64,000 nucleotides of DNA from Megaleporinus macrocephalus (GCA_021613375.1 CM038719.1:37194120-37258119), one strand, 5' to 3'. Shown: positions 10,745 through 23,270, counted from the first letter of the stretch. Numbers and translations: made by a program. The notes: generated by a model from the sequence alone, not told the origin.

Positions 10745-13678
10745 ACAGCTGGTACCAGCTCTGAGCCCACAGACCATTACTACCAGCTCTGACCTCACAG
10801 ACCATTACTACCAGCACTGAGCCCACAGACCATTACTACCAGCACTGAGCTCACAGACCATTACTACCAGCACTGAGCTCACAGACCATTACTACCAGCA
10901 CTGAGCTCACAGACCATTATTACCAGCACTGAGCTCACAGACCATTCCTACCAGCTCTGAGCCCACAGACCATTCCTACCAGCTCTGAGCCCACAGACCA
11001 TTCCTACCAGCTCTGACCTCACAGACAGTTCCTACCAGCTCTGACCTCACAGACTATTACTACCAGCACTGAGCTCACAGACAATTACTACCAGCACTGA
11101 ACTCACAGACCATTCCTACCAGCTCTGACCACAAAGACTATTACTACCAGCTCTCAGCTCACAGACCATTCCTACCAGCTCTGACCTCACATACCATTCC
11201 AACCAGCTCTGAGCTCACTGACCACTCCTACCAGCTCTCAGCTCACAGACCATTACTACCAGCACTGAGCTCACAGACCATTACTACCAGCTCTGAGCTC
11301 ACAGACCATTACTACCAGCTCTGACCTCACAGACCATTACTACCAGCTCTGAGCTCACAGACCATTACTACCAGCTCTGAGCTCACTGACCATTTCTACC
11401 AGCTCTCAGCTCACAGACCGTTCCTACCAGCTCTGAGCTCACAGACCATTCCTACCAGCTCTGACCTCACAGACAGTTCCTACCAGCTCTGACCTCACAG
11501 ACCATTACTACCAGCTCTGAGCTCACAGACCATTACTACCAGCTCTGACCTCACAGACAGTTCCTACCAGCTCTGAGCTCACAGACCATTATTACCAGCT
11601 CTGACCTCACAGACCATTACTACCAGCTCTGAGCTCACAGACAATTACTACCAGCACTGAACTCATAGACAGTTCCTACCAGCTCTGACCTCACATACCA
11701 TTACTACTAGCACTGACCTCACTGACCACTCCTACCAGCTCTCAGCTCACAGACCATTCCTACCAGCTCTCACCTCACAGACCATTCCTACCAGCTCTGA
11801 GCTCACTGACCACTCCTACCAGCTCTCAGCTCACAGACCATTACTACCAGCACTGAGCTCACAGACCATTACTACCAGCTCTGACCTCACAGACCATTAC
11901 TACCAGCTCTGACCTCACAGACCATTACTACCAGCTCTGAGCTCACAGACTATTACTACCAGCTCTGAGCCCACAGACCATTACTACCAGCTCTGAGCTC
12001 ACAGACCATTACTACCAGCTCTGAGCTCACAGACCATTACTACCAGCTCTGAGCCCACAGACCATTACTACTAACTCTGACCTCACAGACCATTACTACC
12101 AGCTCTGACCTCACAGACCATTACTACCAGCTCTGAGCCCACAGACCATTACTACCAGCTCTGAGCTCACAGACCATTACTACCAGCTCTGAGCTCACAG
12201 ACCATTACTACCAGCTCTGAGCCCACAGACCATTACTACCAGCTCTGAGCCCACAGACCATTACTACCAGCTCTGAGCCCACAGACCATTACTACCAGCT
12301 CTGACCTCACAGACCATTACTACCAACTCTGACCTCAAAGACCATTACTACCAGCTCTGACCTCACAGACCATTACTACCAGCTCTGACCTCACAGACCA
12401 TTACTACCAGCTCTGAGCTCACAGACCATTACTACCAGCTCTGACCTCACAGACAGTTCCTACCAGCTCTCAGCTCACAGACCATTACTACCAGCTCTGA
12501 CCTCACAGACCATTCCTACCAACTCTGACCTCACAGACCATTACTACCAACACTGAGCTCACAGACCATTACTACCAGCTCTGACCACACAGACCATTAC
12601 TACCAGCTCGGAGCTCACAGACCATTACTACCAGCTCTGACCACACAGACCATTACTACCAGCTCTGAGCTCACTGACCATTACTACCAGCTCTGAGCCC
12701 ACAGACCATTACTACCAGCTCTGAGCTCACAGACCATTACTACCAGCTCTGACCTCACAGACCATTACTACCAACTCTGACCTCACAGACCATTACTACC
12801 AACTCTGAGCCCACAGACCATTACTACCAGCTCTGAGCTCACAGACCATTACTACCAGCTCTGACCACACAGACCATTACTACCAACTCTGAGCTCACAG
12901 ACCATTACTACCAGCTCTGACCACACAGACCATTACTACCAGCACTGAGCTCACAGACCATTACTACCAGCACTGAGCTCACAGACAATTACTACCAGCA
13001 CTGAGCTCACAGACCATTACTACCAGCTCTGACCACACAGACCATTACTACCAGCACTGAGCTCACAGACCATTACTACCAGCACTGAGCTCACAGACAA
13101 TTACTACCAGCACTGAGCTCACAGACCATTACTACCAGCACTGAACTCATAGACAGTTCCTACCAGCTCTGACCTCACAGACCATTACTACCAGCTCTGA
13201 GCCCACAGACCATTACTACCAGCACTGAGCTCACAGACCATTACTACCAGCTCTGACCTCACAGACAGTTCCTACCAGCTCTGACCTCACAGACCATTAC
13301 TACCAGCTCTGAGCTCACAGACCATTACTACCAGCTCTGACCTCACAGACAGTTCCTACCAGCTCTGAGCTCACAGACCATTACTACCAGCTCTGAGCTC
13401 ACAGACCATTACTACCAGCACTGAGCTCACAGACCATTACTGCCAGCACTGAGCTCACAGACCATTACTACCAGCACTGAGCTCACAGACCATTACTACC
13501 AGCACTGACCTCACAGACCATTACTACCAGCACTGACCTCACAGACCATTACTACCAGCACTGACCTCACAGACCATTATTACTAGCACTGAGCTCACAG
13601 ACCATTACTACCAGCTCTGAGCTCACAGACCATTACTACCAGCTCTGAGCTCACAGACCATTACTACCAGCTCTGCAT
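10745..13678. repeat. 28-bp minisatellite array
   Basis: About 104 copies of a 28-bp unit built from CTCACAGACCATTACTACCA and GCTCTGAG. Positions that vary repeatedly are GAGCTC/GACCTC/GAGCCC, AGCTCT/AGCACT, CATTAC/CATTCC/CAGTTC and CCAGC/CCAAC. Copies differ by a few substitutions but the period holds throughout. No long open frame runs through it, because 28 is not a multiple of three. Confidence 0.96.
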
Positions 13679-14105
13679 TGAGCTTACAGTGTAGATGAGA
13701 AGGAGCAGGTGTGTGTGTGTTAACCAGCGAGGGCCGACGCTGGAATGTTCCAGAGCTTAACGGGACGTCTAAGAAGGAGCATGTCCTTCTCATAAAATCA
13801 CCCACGTCAATTTAACATACACCGAGACAGTCTGGCTGACTCTGACACACACACACACACATGCACTGCAGCCACAGAAAGTGCTGAACATTGCTGATTC
13901 ACACTGGGGAACATGCTGGATCCCCTGGAGGATCTTCAACAACAAACCCAAACAAAAGTGTTTATGGATTAAGCTGAATCATCTCAAAATCCAGGCTGAA
14001 AACTAGTGAATTCCATCGACGTTTACTCTTCCTCTAGTCTTTCATGTGGGAGTTTTGTAATGGAGTTTAAGGATGAAAGAATGAAAGATTAAGGATGAAA
14101 GATAT
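13679..14105. other. Intronic sequence with short (CA)n
   Basis: Contains a short (AC)n at about 13845-13860. Nothing else recognised. Confidence 0.5.
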
Positions 14106-14109
14106 GTTC

Positions 14110-14545
14110 TATTTTAAGTAGTAATACATATTTAAAGGCTTTATCTTAGCAATAAGTGTGTTTTCACCAGTAAGAACACCAGATCTGATTAGAACAGATG
14201 TAAATAATCATACATACAATACAAAGTAACATGAATATGTTATTGTGAGAGAAGTAGATCAGATCTTGAGCTCCAGTTTGAAGAAGTGTAGTTCCAGATT
14301 TCTCCTGGACGCCCCAGACACTGTATGAATGTATTCAGTTCCTTCAGCAGCAAATCTTGATTTAGCTTAATGAAGTACTGAGCAGTCAAAGCAGGTATTA
14401 GATGAGAACTGATAATAATACTGGGTTGTTTATAGAAGGAGATGCTTGGAAAGGGTTAAATAAACACACTGATGTATGTAAAAGCATTGCTTACTCTATT
14501 AATACTGTTGGAATATTTAAAAAGTTATTTGCAAATGAAAGTAGC
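14110..14545. mobile_element. Tc1-like MITE family, copy 1
   Basis: A ~430-bp dispersed repeat with landmarks GATTAGAACAGATGTAAATA, TTCCAGATTTCTCCTGGACG, AATCTTGATTTAGCTTAATG and CTGGGTTGTTTATAGAAGG. It recurs at 22150-22770 in the same orientation and at 35559-35981 and 50540-50966 in reverse. The best-preserved copies end in CAGTAGTGTA preceded by AAGACTTTTGCA, a Tc1/mariner-style terminus. No transposase. Confidence 0.75.
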
Positions 14546-16432
14546 TTTTTTTTAATATAATAAGGTCCTCAAATCACAAAAAAATAATATTCTCTTACAT
14601 ACAGTCAATCATAAAAGTCACTTAAATGGCATTAAACTACTGCAGGGATGTCATTTCCACAGACATGGATGTTTGTGTCTGTAGGGTCATGTGATCATGT
14701 TCTATTTGCATGGAAAGGAATGTAAATGGAGATTTTCCATTGAATGGAAAATATAGTCCAAGACTAAGCTTCATCTCAGCCCACAGTGACTAAACACTCG
14801 TTCGTTTCCTTCACATGCAAACAGTCTGAGCTTCAGCAAACCAACGGTGACAATGTAAGCAGCTGGCAAACCACATCACCATCTTCTTCTACCAGGGACG
14901 CTAGACAAGAACTTCATCATCTCCATTCAGCCCAAGCATCAAGAGGGACCAGATCTATCTTTTCCATAACAGCTTCAATATCATACACAAAACACTAGAA
15001 TAGAAAGTCCCAGCTAGCACACAGACACCATCTGTAGCCACAGTAGGATGACAACCGAATAATGGAATGTATTACCTTGGACGACCAACTGTTCTCTACT
15101 TCTAAGCTTGTGCAGAGCCTGAACGCTTTACATATTTTACTATCATTTCTAATAACGAGGGTCTATAATCCCTTTTCATACTTTCTTCTTTGGTGCGTTG
15201 TAGCTGTTTTTGTTCATGTAAACATCCTGCAAAGTTCTGAAGCCCAAAGTAAACGCCAGAACGATCAACTCTCTCTCATTTAAACTGGCAGCCAAAAACG
15301 CCTTGAGCCCTTTTCTCTGACACAAGGTGATGTCATCTCGTAACACAGTCCTTACAGTCCATGGCAGCCTGTAGAGGTTGAACTTGTAGCAGAATGTCAC
15401 GACAGCTTTCACTCAATCTGGAGCTTTCTGAGCAATCAGAACAAAGTGGGCTAGCTGACCAATCTGAGTACACTGGGCTCAGTGCTGGGCGGGGCTTAAG
15501 GACATAGGAGCTCTAACAGAGAGTTTCAGACAGAGAGGGAATATGGATGTACAGAATGAGAAAAATGTTGTGTTTTAGGAAAACTAAGGCATTTAAGTCT
15601 ATTTTAGTAATTATATAATTTTTAGTCATATATTATATTATATAGTCTAGTCTTATCACCTTCTTATCTCACCTTATTATAATTTCAGTTGCAGCCAAGA
15701 AACTTAATAGCAAATCTTAAATAACATAAAGCAAACAAAGAAATTAAGAAAGACTTAATATGTATCTAAATACACAATTTATAATAACATACATAAATGC
15801 AATATACATATATTAATCATTAATCGTTGTGATTAATTATTTAAAATGAATGCAATTAGGGCAGCTCAGTGTTTACTTCCTGTAGCGATGTGGTTTTAGG
15901 CGGAAAGGTTGTCTGATGGATCAGAACACGCTAATCATTTTATTTCTAGATGGCGCTAAAGAGGGGAATGTTGCTGGAAAGGTAAGTATGCTTGCCACCG
16001 ACACTGTTTGTAACACGGTTACAGACGCGAGGCTACTTCCATTCTAACGTTGGCCCCGTGCGGCCCAGAGTCTGCACTTCACGACAGTGGGTTTGAAGAT
16101 GTTCTGGCTAAATGTTGAAAGATTGTCGGGCACTTTAAGCACAACCCAGCAAACACACACACACAAAGTAAGAGAACAGCAGGTTGAACCTGGACAAAAG
16201 CAAGACTCAGGACGAATATACAGGAGGACTAAGTTAACAATATGAAATTTAAGAACTATCAAGTTTTTAAAATTTCTTTCTTTGCCATCTGAAAATAATT
16301 CACAAAAGACAATGTGTTTGATGTTTAGGACACAATGAAACTTAAATAAAATATAAATCCACTGTGCCGATTTTATCCATAATTAAAAGCTTCAGTTTTA
16401 AAATGTGCAATTAATAAATATTGACAGCCCTA

Positions 16433-16437
<5 letters not shown>
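14546..16437. other. Intronic sequence, nothing recognised
   Basis: About 1.9 kb of AT-rich sequence. Open frames of 70-78 codons (14786-14998 plus, 15062-15283 plus, 15176-15412 minus) overlap each other and show no domain. No RNA gene or TIR pair was recognised. Confidence 0.45.
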
Positions 16438-16489
<52 letters not shown>

Positions 16490-16496
16490 ATATATA
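16438..16496. repeat. (TA)n microsatellite
   Basis: A near-perfect (AT)n of about 45 bases, then AAAATGTATATATA directly before the hAT-like element. Confidence 0.95.
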
Positions 16497-18653
16497 CAAA
16501 GGCGTCAAAATTCAAGTACTCAGGTAGAAGTATAGATATTAGGGTTTAAAAATACTTCTGTATAAGTTGAAGTATCAAATCAAGCTTTTTACTCCAGTAA
16601 AAGTGTAAAAGTACTGCTTCCAGAACTACTTAAAGTATAAAAGTAAAAGTAATGTAAGAAAAAAAATACCATTAAAGACAAAAGCTTAGGCTGCACCACA
16701 GGGGTCTATAGTGCACTAGCCCACCTCCTCAAAAAAATCTTCTAAAAGCCATAATGACTATAATGTTATATTAAAATGTTAATGTTGATAAATTTGGGAT
16801 GCGCTAGGCTTCCTGTTTCAGCCGCATATACGCCCATTGAACATGAATGTAGTTTAGTACAATGTAAATATATTAAAGAAGCATATCTGTTACTACTGAA
16901 CATTAACATGTGTTTCATGGAGCAGAAGATATGATCACTAGTTGTCTATAAGTATTGTAATGAAGTCGAAGACATGTTATCAATAATCTTTACTGGAATG
17001 TAAATGTACATGAATGAAAACAAGCTGAAATGAAATAGGAGTAACGAGACTATGTTTAAAATGTAAGTAGTCGAAAGTACTGATAATGGAGTGTAAATGT
17101 AAGGAGTAGAAAGTACTGATAATGGAGTGTAAATGTAAGGAGTAGAAAGTACTGATAATGGTGTATAAATGTAAGGAGTAGAAAGTACAGATAATGGAGT
17201 GTAAATGTAAGGAGTAGAAAGTACAGATAATGGAGTGTAAATGTAAGGAGTAGAAAGTACTGATAATGGTGTATAAATGTAAGGAGTAGAAAGTACAGAT
17301 AGTGGAGTGTAAATGTAAGGAGTAGAAAGTACTGATAATGGTGTATAAATGTAAGGAGTAGAAAGTACAGATAGTGGAGTGTAAATGTAAGGAGTAGAAA
17401 GTACTGATAATGGAGTTTAAATGTATGGAGTAGAAAGTACAGATAATGGAGTGTAAATGTAAGGAGTAGAAAGTACTGATAATGGTGTATAAATGTAAGG
17501 AGTAGAAAGTACAGATAGTGGAGTGTAAATGTAAGGAGTAGAAAGTACTGATAATGAAGTGTAAATGTAAGGAGTAGAAAGTACTGATAATGAAGCGTAA
17601 ATGTAAGGAGTATAACGTACTGATAATGGAGTGTAAATGTAAGGAGTAGAAATGCTGATAATGGAGTGTAAATGTATGGAGTAGAAAGTACTGATAATGG
17701 AGAGTAAATGTAAGGAGTAGAAAGTACAGATAATGGAGTGTAAATGTAAGGAGTAGAAAGTACTGATAATGGAGTGTAAACGTAAGGAGTAGAAAGTACT
17801 GATAATGGAGTGTAAATGTATGGAGTAGAAAGTACTGATAATGGAGTGTAAATGTAAGGAGTAGAAAGTACTGATAATGGAGTGTAAATGTAAGGAGTAG
17901 AAAGTACTGATAATGAAGTGTAAATGTAAGGAGTAGAAAGTACTGATAATGAAGTGTAAATGTAAGGAGTATAAAGTGCTGATAATGGAGTGTAAATGTA
18001 TGGAGTAGAAAGTACTGATAATGGAGTGTAAATGTAAGGAGTATAACGTACTGATAATGGAGTGTAAATGTAAGGAGTAGAAATGCTGATAATGGAGTGT
18101 AAATGTATGGAGTAGAAAGTACTGATAATGGAGTGTAAATGTAAGGAGTAGAAAGTACAGATAATGGAGTGTAAACGTGAGGAGTAGAAAGTACTGATAA
18201 TGGAGTGTAAATGTAAGGAGTAGAAAGTACTGATAATGGAGTGTAAATGTAAGGAGTATAAAGTACTGATAATGGAGTGTAAATGTAAGGAGTAGAAAGT
18301 ACAGATAATGGAGTGTAAATGTAAGGAGTAGAAAGTACTGATAATGGAGTGTAAATGTAAGGAGTAGAAAGTACTGATAATGGAGTGTAAACGTGAGGAG
18401 TAGAAAGTACTGATAATGGAGTGTAAATGTAAGGAGTAGAAAGTACAGATAATGGAGTGTAAATGTAAGGAGTAGAAAGTACTGATAATGGAGTTTAAAT
18501 GTAAGGAGTAGAAAGTACTGATAATGGAGTTTAAATGTAAGGAGTAGAAAGTACTGATAATGGAGTTTAAATGTAAGAAGTAGTAGTAAAAAGTCAGCTC
18601 TAAGGTATAAATAACCAAATAAAGTATTTGTACTTCATTACTTGACACCTCTG
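16497..18653. mobile_element. hAT-like non-autonomous element with internal minisatellite
   Basis: The left end reads CAAAGGCGTCAA and the reverse complement of the right end reads CAGAGGTGTCAA, matching at 10 of 12 positions; GAAGTAC/CAAGTAC blocks follow in both arms. TATATATA flanks both sides, compatible with an 8-bp hAT target duplication but ambiguous inside a TA repeat. The left arm contains AGTAAAAGTGTAAAAGTACT and related words common in fish non-autonomous hAT repeats. There is no transposase. Most of the interior is a 36-bp minisatellite, so the element has probably grown from a few hundred bases to 2.16 kb. Confidence 0.75.
17060..18588. repeat. 36-bp minisatellite inside the hAT-like element
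   Basis: About 42 copies of a 36-bp unit, GTACTGATAATGGAGTGTAA plus ATGTAAGGAGTAGAAA. Variants include CAGATAATGG, GATAGTGG, GGTGTATAAATG and AAATGCTG (a two-base shortened unit). The 36-bp period is a multiple of three, giving a spurious 530-codon Tyr/Leu-rich frame on the minus strand. Confidence 0.96.
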
Positions 18654-19530
18654 TATATATATATATATATATATATAAATAAAAGAGATTTCTATGAAAT
18701 TTCTATGAAAATAATGAATACTTGTACAAAATTGTATTAATATTTATTCTTGGCTGGAGTCAACAAAGTACATGAATCCTCAAGAATAAAGCTTATACTC
18801 TGAACTGGTCTCCCTCTTCATTTCGAAGGCAAGAAAAAAAATTACAACATTAATTCATTTACACTTACAATTTGCCTACGACTGTACACAAATATCATAC
18901 ATGCTGATGTGAGTGGAGCTATAACCAGAATGGTGCTCAGGTTACCAGCTGACAGGTGCGCAAACAGACTGTCAGTCTATAAAAGCAAGAAACCATTAAA
19001 ATCCTCAGAGAAGTCTCTGTTTAGGATTTCCACTAATACGTGTGAATCAGTCAGAGAGGTCAGGATTATCCGACAGGCCCTAATTCTGAGCTCGACTCCA
19101 AGAAACCGAGAGGTGACTTCCATTCCCCACCCAGGAAAACACAGAAAAAAACCTGGCTTGGTAGAAAAACATAAGATGACCTGTTTCTTTCAGGCTAATT
19201 GACCGTTACTAAGGGCAGGGAAACTGAATTTTTAGCGAAAACGCCTCTGGCAGTATAATTAGAGGTGGCGACTCCGTGCGTGTGCATGAGCTGTCTGAAC
19301 CCAGGCCCAAACGCTTCGGCACCAAATCTGGAGCCACGAGCCAAACGCTGCTCCAATTAGACCCTGGAATCCACAGAAACCATGTTAATTACGGTCTGAC
19401 AGGAGCAGGGAATGGCTGGTGACTCCGGATTTCTGCTTTGAGCTCCAATATCCTTTAGCGAGCGGTGATATATGGACCCTCAGCTATTGTGTCATGTGTT
19501 TGGGAGTGCGCGCGTGGACGTGTGACTCAC
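18654..19530. other. Intronic sequence 3' of the DNAAF5 exon at 19531-19678
   Basis: A short (TA)n follows the hAT-like element to about 18677; the rest is ordinary sequence. A 97-codon plus-strand frame at 18909-19202 has no recognisable domain. Confidence 0.5.
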
Positions 19531-19678
19531 CCCTGCGAGTTCAGTGTATTCCTGGAGTTCAGCAGGAGTTTGGACAGCACGGTGAAAACATGCAGACGCA
19601 GCTCAGCATCTCTGCTGGGCTCCAGACAGCTCCGCAACAGCGGCAGGAACTGAGGGAGAAACTCACCCAGCACAGGAC
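19531..19678 (-). CDS. dnaaf5: DNAAF5 internal exon (fifth visible)
   Basis: This 148-bp exon reads GT + 48 codons + GG and encodes PVLGEFLPQFLPLLRSCLEP and then a segment ending NTLNSQ, flanked by split glycine codons. The pattern of paired Leu-rich helices is HEAT-like and matches the DNAAF5 stretch with ALPHVVPTLRACLQPSQD and TINSQG. The acceptor is gtgtccgtag|GTC, preceded by a short (GT)n on the minus strand instead of a good pyrimidine tract. The donor is CAGGG|GTGAGT, a strong consensus. Phase 1 entry and phase 2 exit fit the neighbouring exons exactly. The intron downstream is 16.0 kb and filled with tandem arrays. Confidence 0.92.
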
Positions 19679-20290
19679 CTACGGACACACACACACACAA
19701 ACACATGCTGGTTTTTATAGCAGTGTGGGGACATGAGGTCATTGATATGTCCTCATTTAATATATGTTTATTATAAAGTATGTCTACATTTCACTTAAAG
19801 CTAGGTCTATCTTATTGCATACAATGCTTCTATGTTAGGTGGACAACTTAATCTGTGGACCCCACCTTTATTGTTCCATTACCTGATGTTTTACAAATTA
19901 AGCACTGTCTAGAACCATGACAGCTCAAAGAAGCATTGCATGGTGAGATGGTTCTCCAATATGTGTGTATTTGGCTCTATATAGCACTAAAAAGAGTTCT
20001 GCTACAGTGTCTAGAACCCTACCAATATGACGAACCACCTTTCCACACTGTTCTGAACGCTGTATGAACCCTGTATGTGCCATACAGTGACAAAATTAGG
20101 CCTTTAGAACTTTTTTTTTTAGAACTTTCATTTTGAGGTGTTCTGCTACTTCTAAGTGTGTATGTGTATTGACAAAATGAGTTGTGCTTAAGCAATTGTA
20201 TAAAAAGTCTATTTTACAGCTAATCATAAGCACAAAACCGATGACAGGACACTTGCAGCTTTCGTTAACAGTATGTTAAATGGTTTAGGT
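19679..20290. other. Intronic sequence, nothing recognised
   Basis: Ordinary sequence; a short (AC)n abuts the exon acceptor at 19683-19700. Confidence 0.5.
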
Positions 20291-20707
20291 TAAAGATGGA
20301 AGGATTGATCGGCTATGTATCAGTGTAGACACATTTTTAATTAAAATATGCGATCGGCCAATATTTCTCCAATTCGGAGTGTAAATTGGAGAATTTGGAA
20401 CCCGAGAGCCTAATTTCTGTATTTACAGCTAGTGTTTCATCCAGAAAGAGGAGCCCTCCGGCCAGGTCCCTGCAATTCCTATCTGAACCACTAGGTGGAA
20501 AAACATACCCTATCATTTTAAACTGTTTGCGAGATAGAAGATAGTGCTGATAGAAAGCATGTCGTCCGTCTGGCCGTTCTTTACCGTACGGGACGCAGAC
20601 TCACCCAGGCCGTTCGGTAAAATGAGTAAAATCAGTGTGTCTGGTGCGGAAACCAAGACATTTAACACTACTAATCTGATACGCCACTTAAGAGTGGTCC
20701 ATCTCTA
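20291..20707 (+). mobile_element. Deleted hAT element with BED zinc-finger remnant
   Basis: The ends read TAAAGATGGAAGG and, reversed, TAGAGATGG. CCGAT/CGATCGGCC words lie near the left end. Near the right end the plus strand encodes ETKTFNTTNLIRHLRVVH, the His-containing half of a BED zinc finger as found in ZBED/hAT transposases. The element is about 420 bp against about 940 bp for relatives at 43503-44442 and 44470-45410, so it is internally deleted and no longer coding. Confidence 0.75.
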
Positions 20708-20821
20708 GTTTAAATAGTTCTGTGGGCTCGTCCTGCGTTTCTCTGATTACAAACTGTTTAAAACTGTAACGCTTTCCAAAAGAAATGTATAAAAATAAAC
20801 AAATGGCATGTCAAGGAGATG

Positions 20822-20844
20822 CAATCATCATCATCATCATCACC
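20822..20844. repeat. (ATC)n microsatellite
   Basis: Seven or so tandem TCA units. Confidence 0.9.
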
Positions 20845-21080
20845 ATAAAGCTTTGATCTGTCTGTATCTCCAGTGACTGCTCTCACTGTCATGCGTGTGT
20901 GAGGGCTTTCAGTGCAGTTCCTGTAAGAGCTGTTGCTGACCACTGTCCACAACTGTATGGGAAATTCGCTGTCCGTGTATTCCCACTACTACCACACATA
21001 CACAGTGAGGGACAGTATTAGCGAGGGCAGACGGAGACACAGGATTTCCTGTGACGCCTCGGGGGCAACGACCAGACTGC

Positions 21081-21096
21081 CCAGAGAGAGAGAGAC

Positions 21097-21126
<30 letters not shown>
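21081..21126. repeat. (GA)n/(GACA) microsatellite
   Basis: GAGA runs interrupted twice by GACA. Confidence 0.93.
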
Positions 21127-21127
<1 letters not shown>

Positions 21128-21411
21128 ATGGTCTAATGGAGGAGGAATGTGTAATATGTGACTCAAATGGGGACAAACAAGAAGAGAGGAGCCTCTAACA
21201 TGTCAAACTGAGAGCAGTGTCTGTCTCGATTACAGTCATAACATAAGAACATCCCATTTTTGGCTTTACAAGAAACCACATGACTGGAACCCTAATCGAG
21301 GCCTCAGGCCTATTTTAGGGAGGTAAACATTCTGGTATTAGCTATTATCGCTTTTTATGATCATCACGTCTCGATTTTTGTGATCAATGAATTAGAAATT
21401 GGTTAAACATA

Positions 21412-21898
21412 TACACTACCGCTCAAAAGTTTGGGATCACAGTGAAATGTTCTTGTTTTAATGGAGTATCTTCTTCCTTAACACAACAATGAACTGACGG
21501 GTCTCTAAAGAAAGTCGTTTCTTTCTGGTCATTTTGAGTCGGTCAGCAAACCATCAACTGCTGATGCTTCAGATACTAAACTAACCTAGAATGTTGTTCC
21601 CTTTTATACTCACTTATTAGTAGAATGTTTTTCAGCTGTGCATCACAATTGAGCAAGAGTGTCCTAACAACCAATTAGTCCAATAACATCCTTAACTTGG
21701 ACTGGTGGTCGTACCAGGAGATTTAAACAGAGGACTGAGAATTGCTGATAATAGACTATATGTAAAATAAGCCTCTATAGAAAAATAACATTTTTATTCT
21801 TTAAAAATCATCTGATACACTTACATTTTTTGTGAATTGCATGAAAATTGCATGAAATTAAATTCTAAAGTGATCCTAAACTTTTGAGCCGTAGTGTA
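21412..21898. mobile_element. Tc1-like MITE (CTACCGCTCAAAAGTTTGGG family), copy 1
   Basis: The left end is TACACTACCGCTCAAAAGTT and the right end reversed is TACACTACGGCTCAAAAGTT, a near-perfect TIR of about 29 bases including GGGATCAC/AGGATCAC. TA flanks fit a Tc1/mariner target site. It is 487 bp with no transposase frame. A second copy lies at 31587-32102. Confidence 0.85.
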
Positions 21899-22149
21899 TG
21901 ATATCACATGTTATATTCCTCTGTGATCCCGACACACTTAAACAGGTACAGTCAAATTATACATACAGTACAGTCACTGACAGCAATGGAGAAAACTATT
22001 TATAGGGTGATTTTTAAGGCTGTCTGTAAAAATGGCTTATATTAAATCCGTAACAGCTGACGCAATCACATCCCACGCCAGAACAGGCTTTATTTGCCAC
22101 TGGAGTACAGAAAATATCATAATACAATAGTATATAGTCTTAGGCCCCT
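21899..22149. other. Intronic sequence, nothing recognised
   Basis: Short AT-rich spacer between two MITEs. Confidence 0.5.
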
Positions 22150-22770
22150 AAGCTGATAGTTTAAAAGCCTTAATCTCATCAATAAGTGTATTCTCACCAG
22201 TAAGACCATGATTAGAACAGATGTAAATAATCATACATACAATACAAAGTATTATGAATATCTTATTGTGAGAGAAGTAGATCAGATCTTGAGCTCCAGT
22301 TTAGTGTAGTTCCAGATTTCTCCTGGACGCCCCAGACATTGTATGAACGTATTCAGTTCCTTCAGCAGCAAATCTTGATTTAGCTTAATGAAGTACTGAG
22401 CAGTCAAAGCAGGTATTAGATGAGAACTGTTAATAATACTGGGTTGTTTATAGAAGGAGAAGCTTGGAAAGGGTTAAATCAACACACTGACGTATGTAAA
22501 AGCACTATCTACTCGATTCATACTGTTTGAATATTTAAATATTAGTGTTTTGCTGAGTAAATAGCTTTTTAAATATATTAAAATGTCTCCAGGTATAAAA
22601 CCATTCTTCAAACGAGCTTACAAGATATGATCTACTTCTTTCACAATAAGATATTCATGCTATTTGTATTGTATGTATGATTATTTACATCTGTTCTAAT
22701 CATATCTGGTGTTATTACTGGTGAAGAAACACTTGTTGCTAAGATAAACTATCAGTTTAGGTGCTTAAAA
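22150..22770. mobile_element. Tc1-like MITE family, copy 2, with foldback arm
   Basis: Bases 22150-22530 repeat the element at 14110-14545. Bases 22607-22745 then carry its first ~135 bases again in reverse orientation (ACAATAAGATATTCATG and ATTGTATGTATGATTATTTA), making a foldback with a ~290-base loop. Either two copies inserted head to head or this is the longer ancestral form. Confidence 0.7.
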
Positions 22771-23088
22771 CATCTGTAGAAAACTAAAAATTACATGTTG
22801 CTGCTGAAGGAACACTGTTCCAGGTCTCATAGCACCTGTGTACTCTGTAATAGTTGGTATACTCTATAGGGTGTACAGGGCTGAGATGTACAGTGTTCAC
22901 AGCACATGCAGAAATGAAATAAACCAATGAAATATCCACCTCTGCTTCATTATACCACCGCAGGTGACGGCAGAAGAGCCGAGCACTGATACTGTACAGT
23001 GTATGTCCTACGTCCTCACCAAGCTGGCATCAAAACTTTGCTGTTCTTATGTCAGAGTAGAAGTTCTCTCTGTCTCACACACACACAC
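22771..23088. other. Intronic sequence 3' of the DNAAF5 exon at 23089-23257
   Basis: Ordinary sequence ending in an (AC)n run of about 12 bases that forms the donor region. Confidence 0.5.
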
Positions 23089-23257
23089 CTGACTGCAGCG
23101 CGATGATGTCCAGCAGGTGTTTGTGGACAGAGTGAGCGGTCCAGCAGTGCTGGGAGTCGGACAACCACTGCAGCAGCTCGGCCATGTGCAGTCTGTACAA
23201 ATCACACACACCACTGAAACCCAAGAGCCCACACATACACCTCATACACTCCTCCGC
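23089..23257 (-). CDS. dnaaf5: DNAAF5 internal exon (fourth visible)
   Basis: This 169-bp exon encodes 56 residues beginning AEECMRCMCG and containing CDLYRLHMAELLQWL and CWTAHSVHKHLL, then the first base of a glycine codon. The DLYR and WTAHS positions match the DNAAF5 segment DLYRKHIGPLLERV and DWTAHSPELLQF. The acceptor is ttgttttgcag|GCG on the minus strand, after a (TC)n. The donor is CAGTCAG|GTGTGTGTG, made from a (GT)n microsatellite and so weaker than consensus. Entry is phase 0 and exit phase 1, agreeing with both neighbours. It is a HEAT-repeat region, so function is scaffolding within the dynein pre-assembly machinery. Confidence 0.9.
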
Positions 23258-23270
23258 CTGCAAAACAACA

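Noticed and set aside
10745..13678. CRISPR-like array of direct repeats
   Set aside because: There are no unique spacers; whole units repeat in a vertebrate intron. The same holds for the other arrays.
17056..18648. 530-codon Tyr/Leu/His-rich minus-strand frame
   Set aside because: A 36-bp minisatellite within a transposon; the frame changes phase of its peptide motif after shortened units without any sign of selection.
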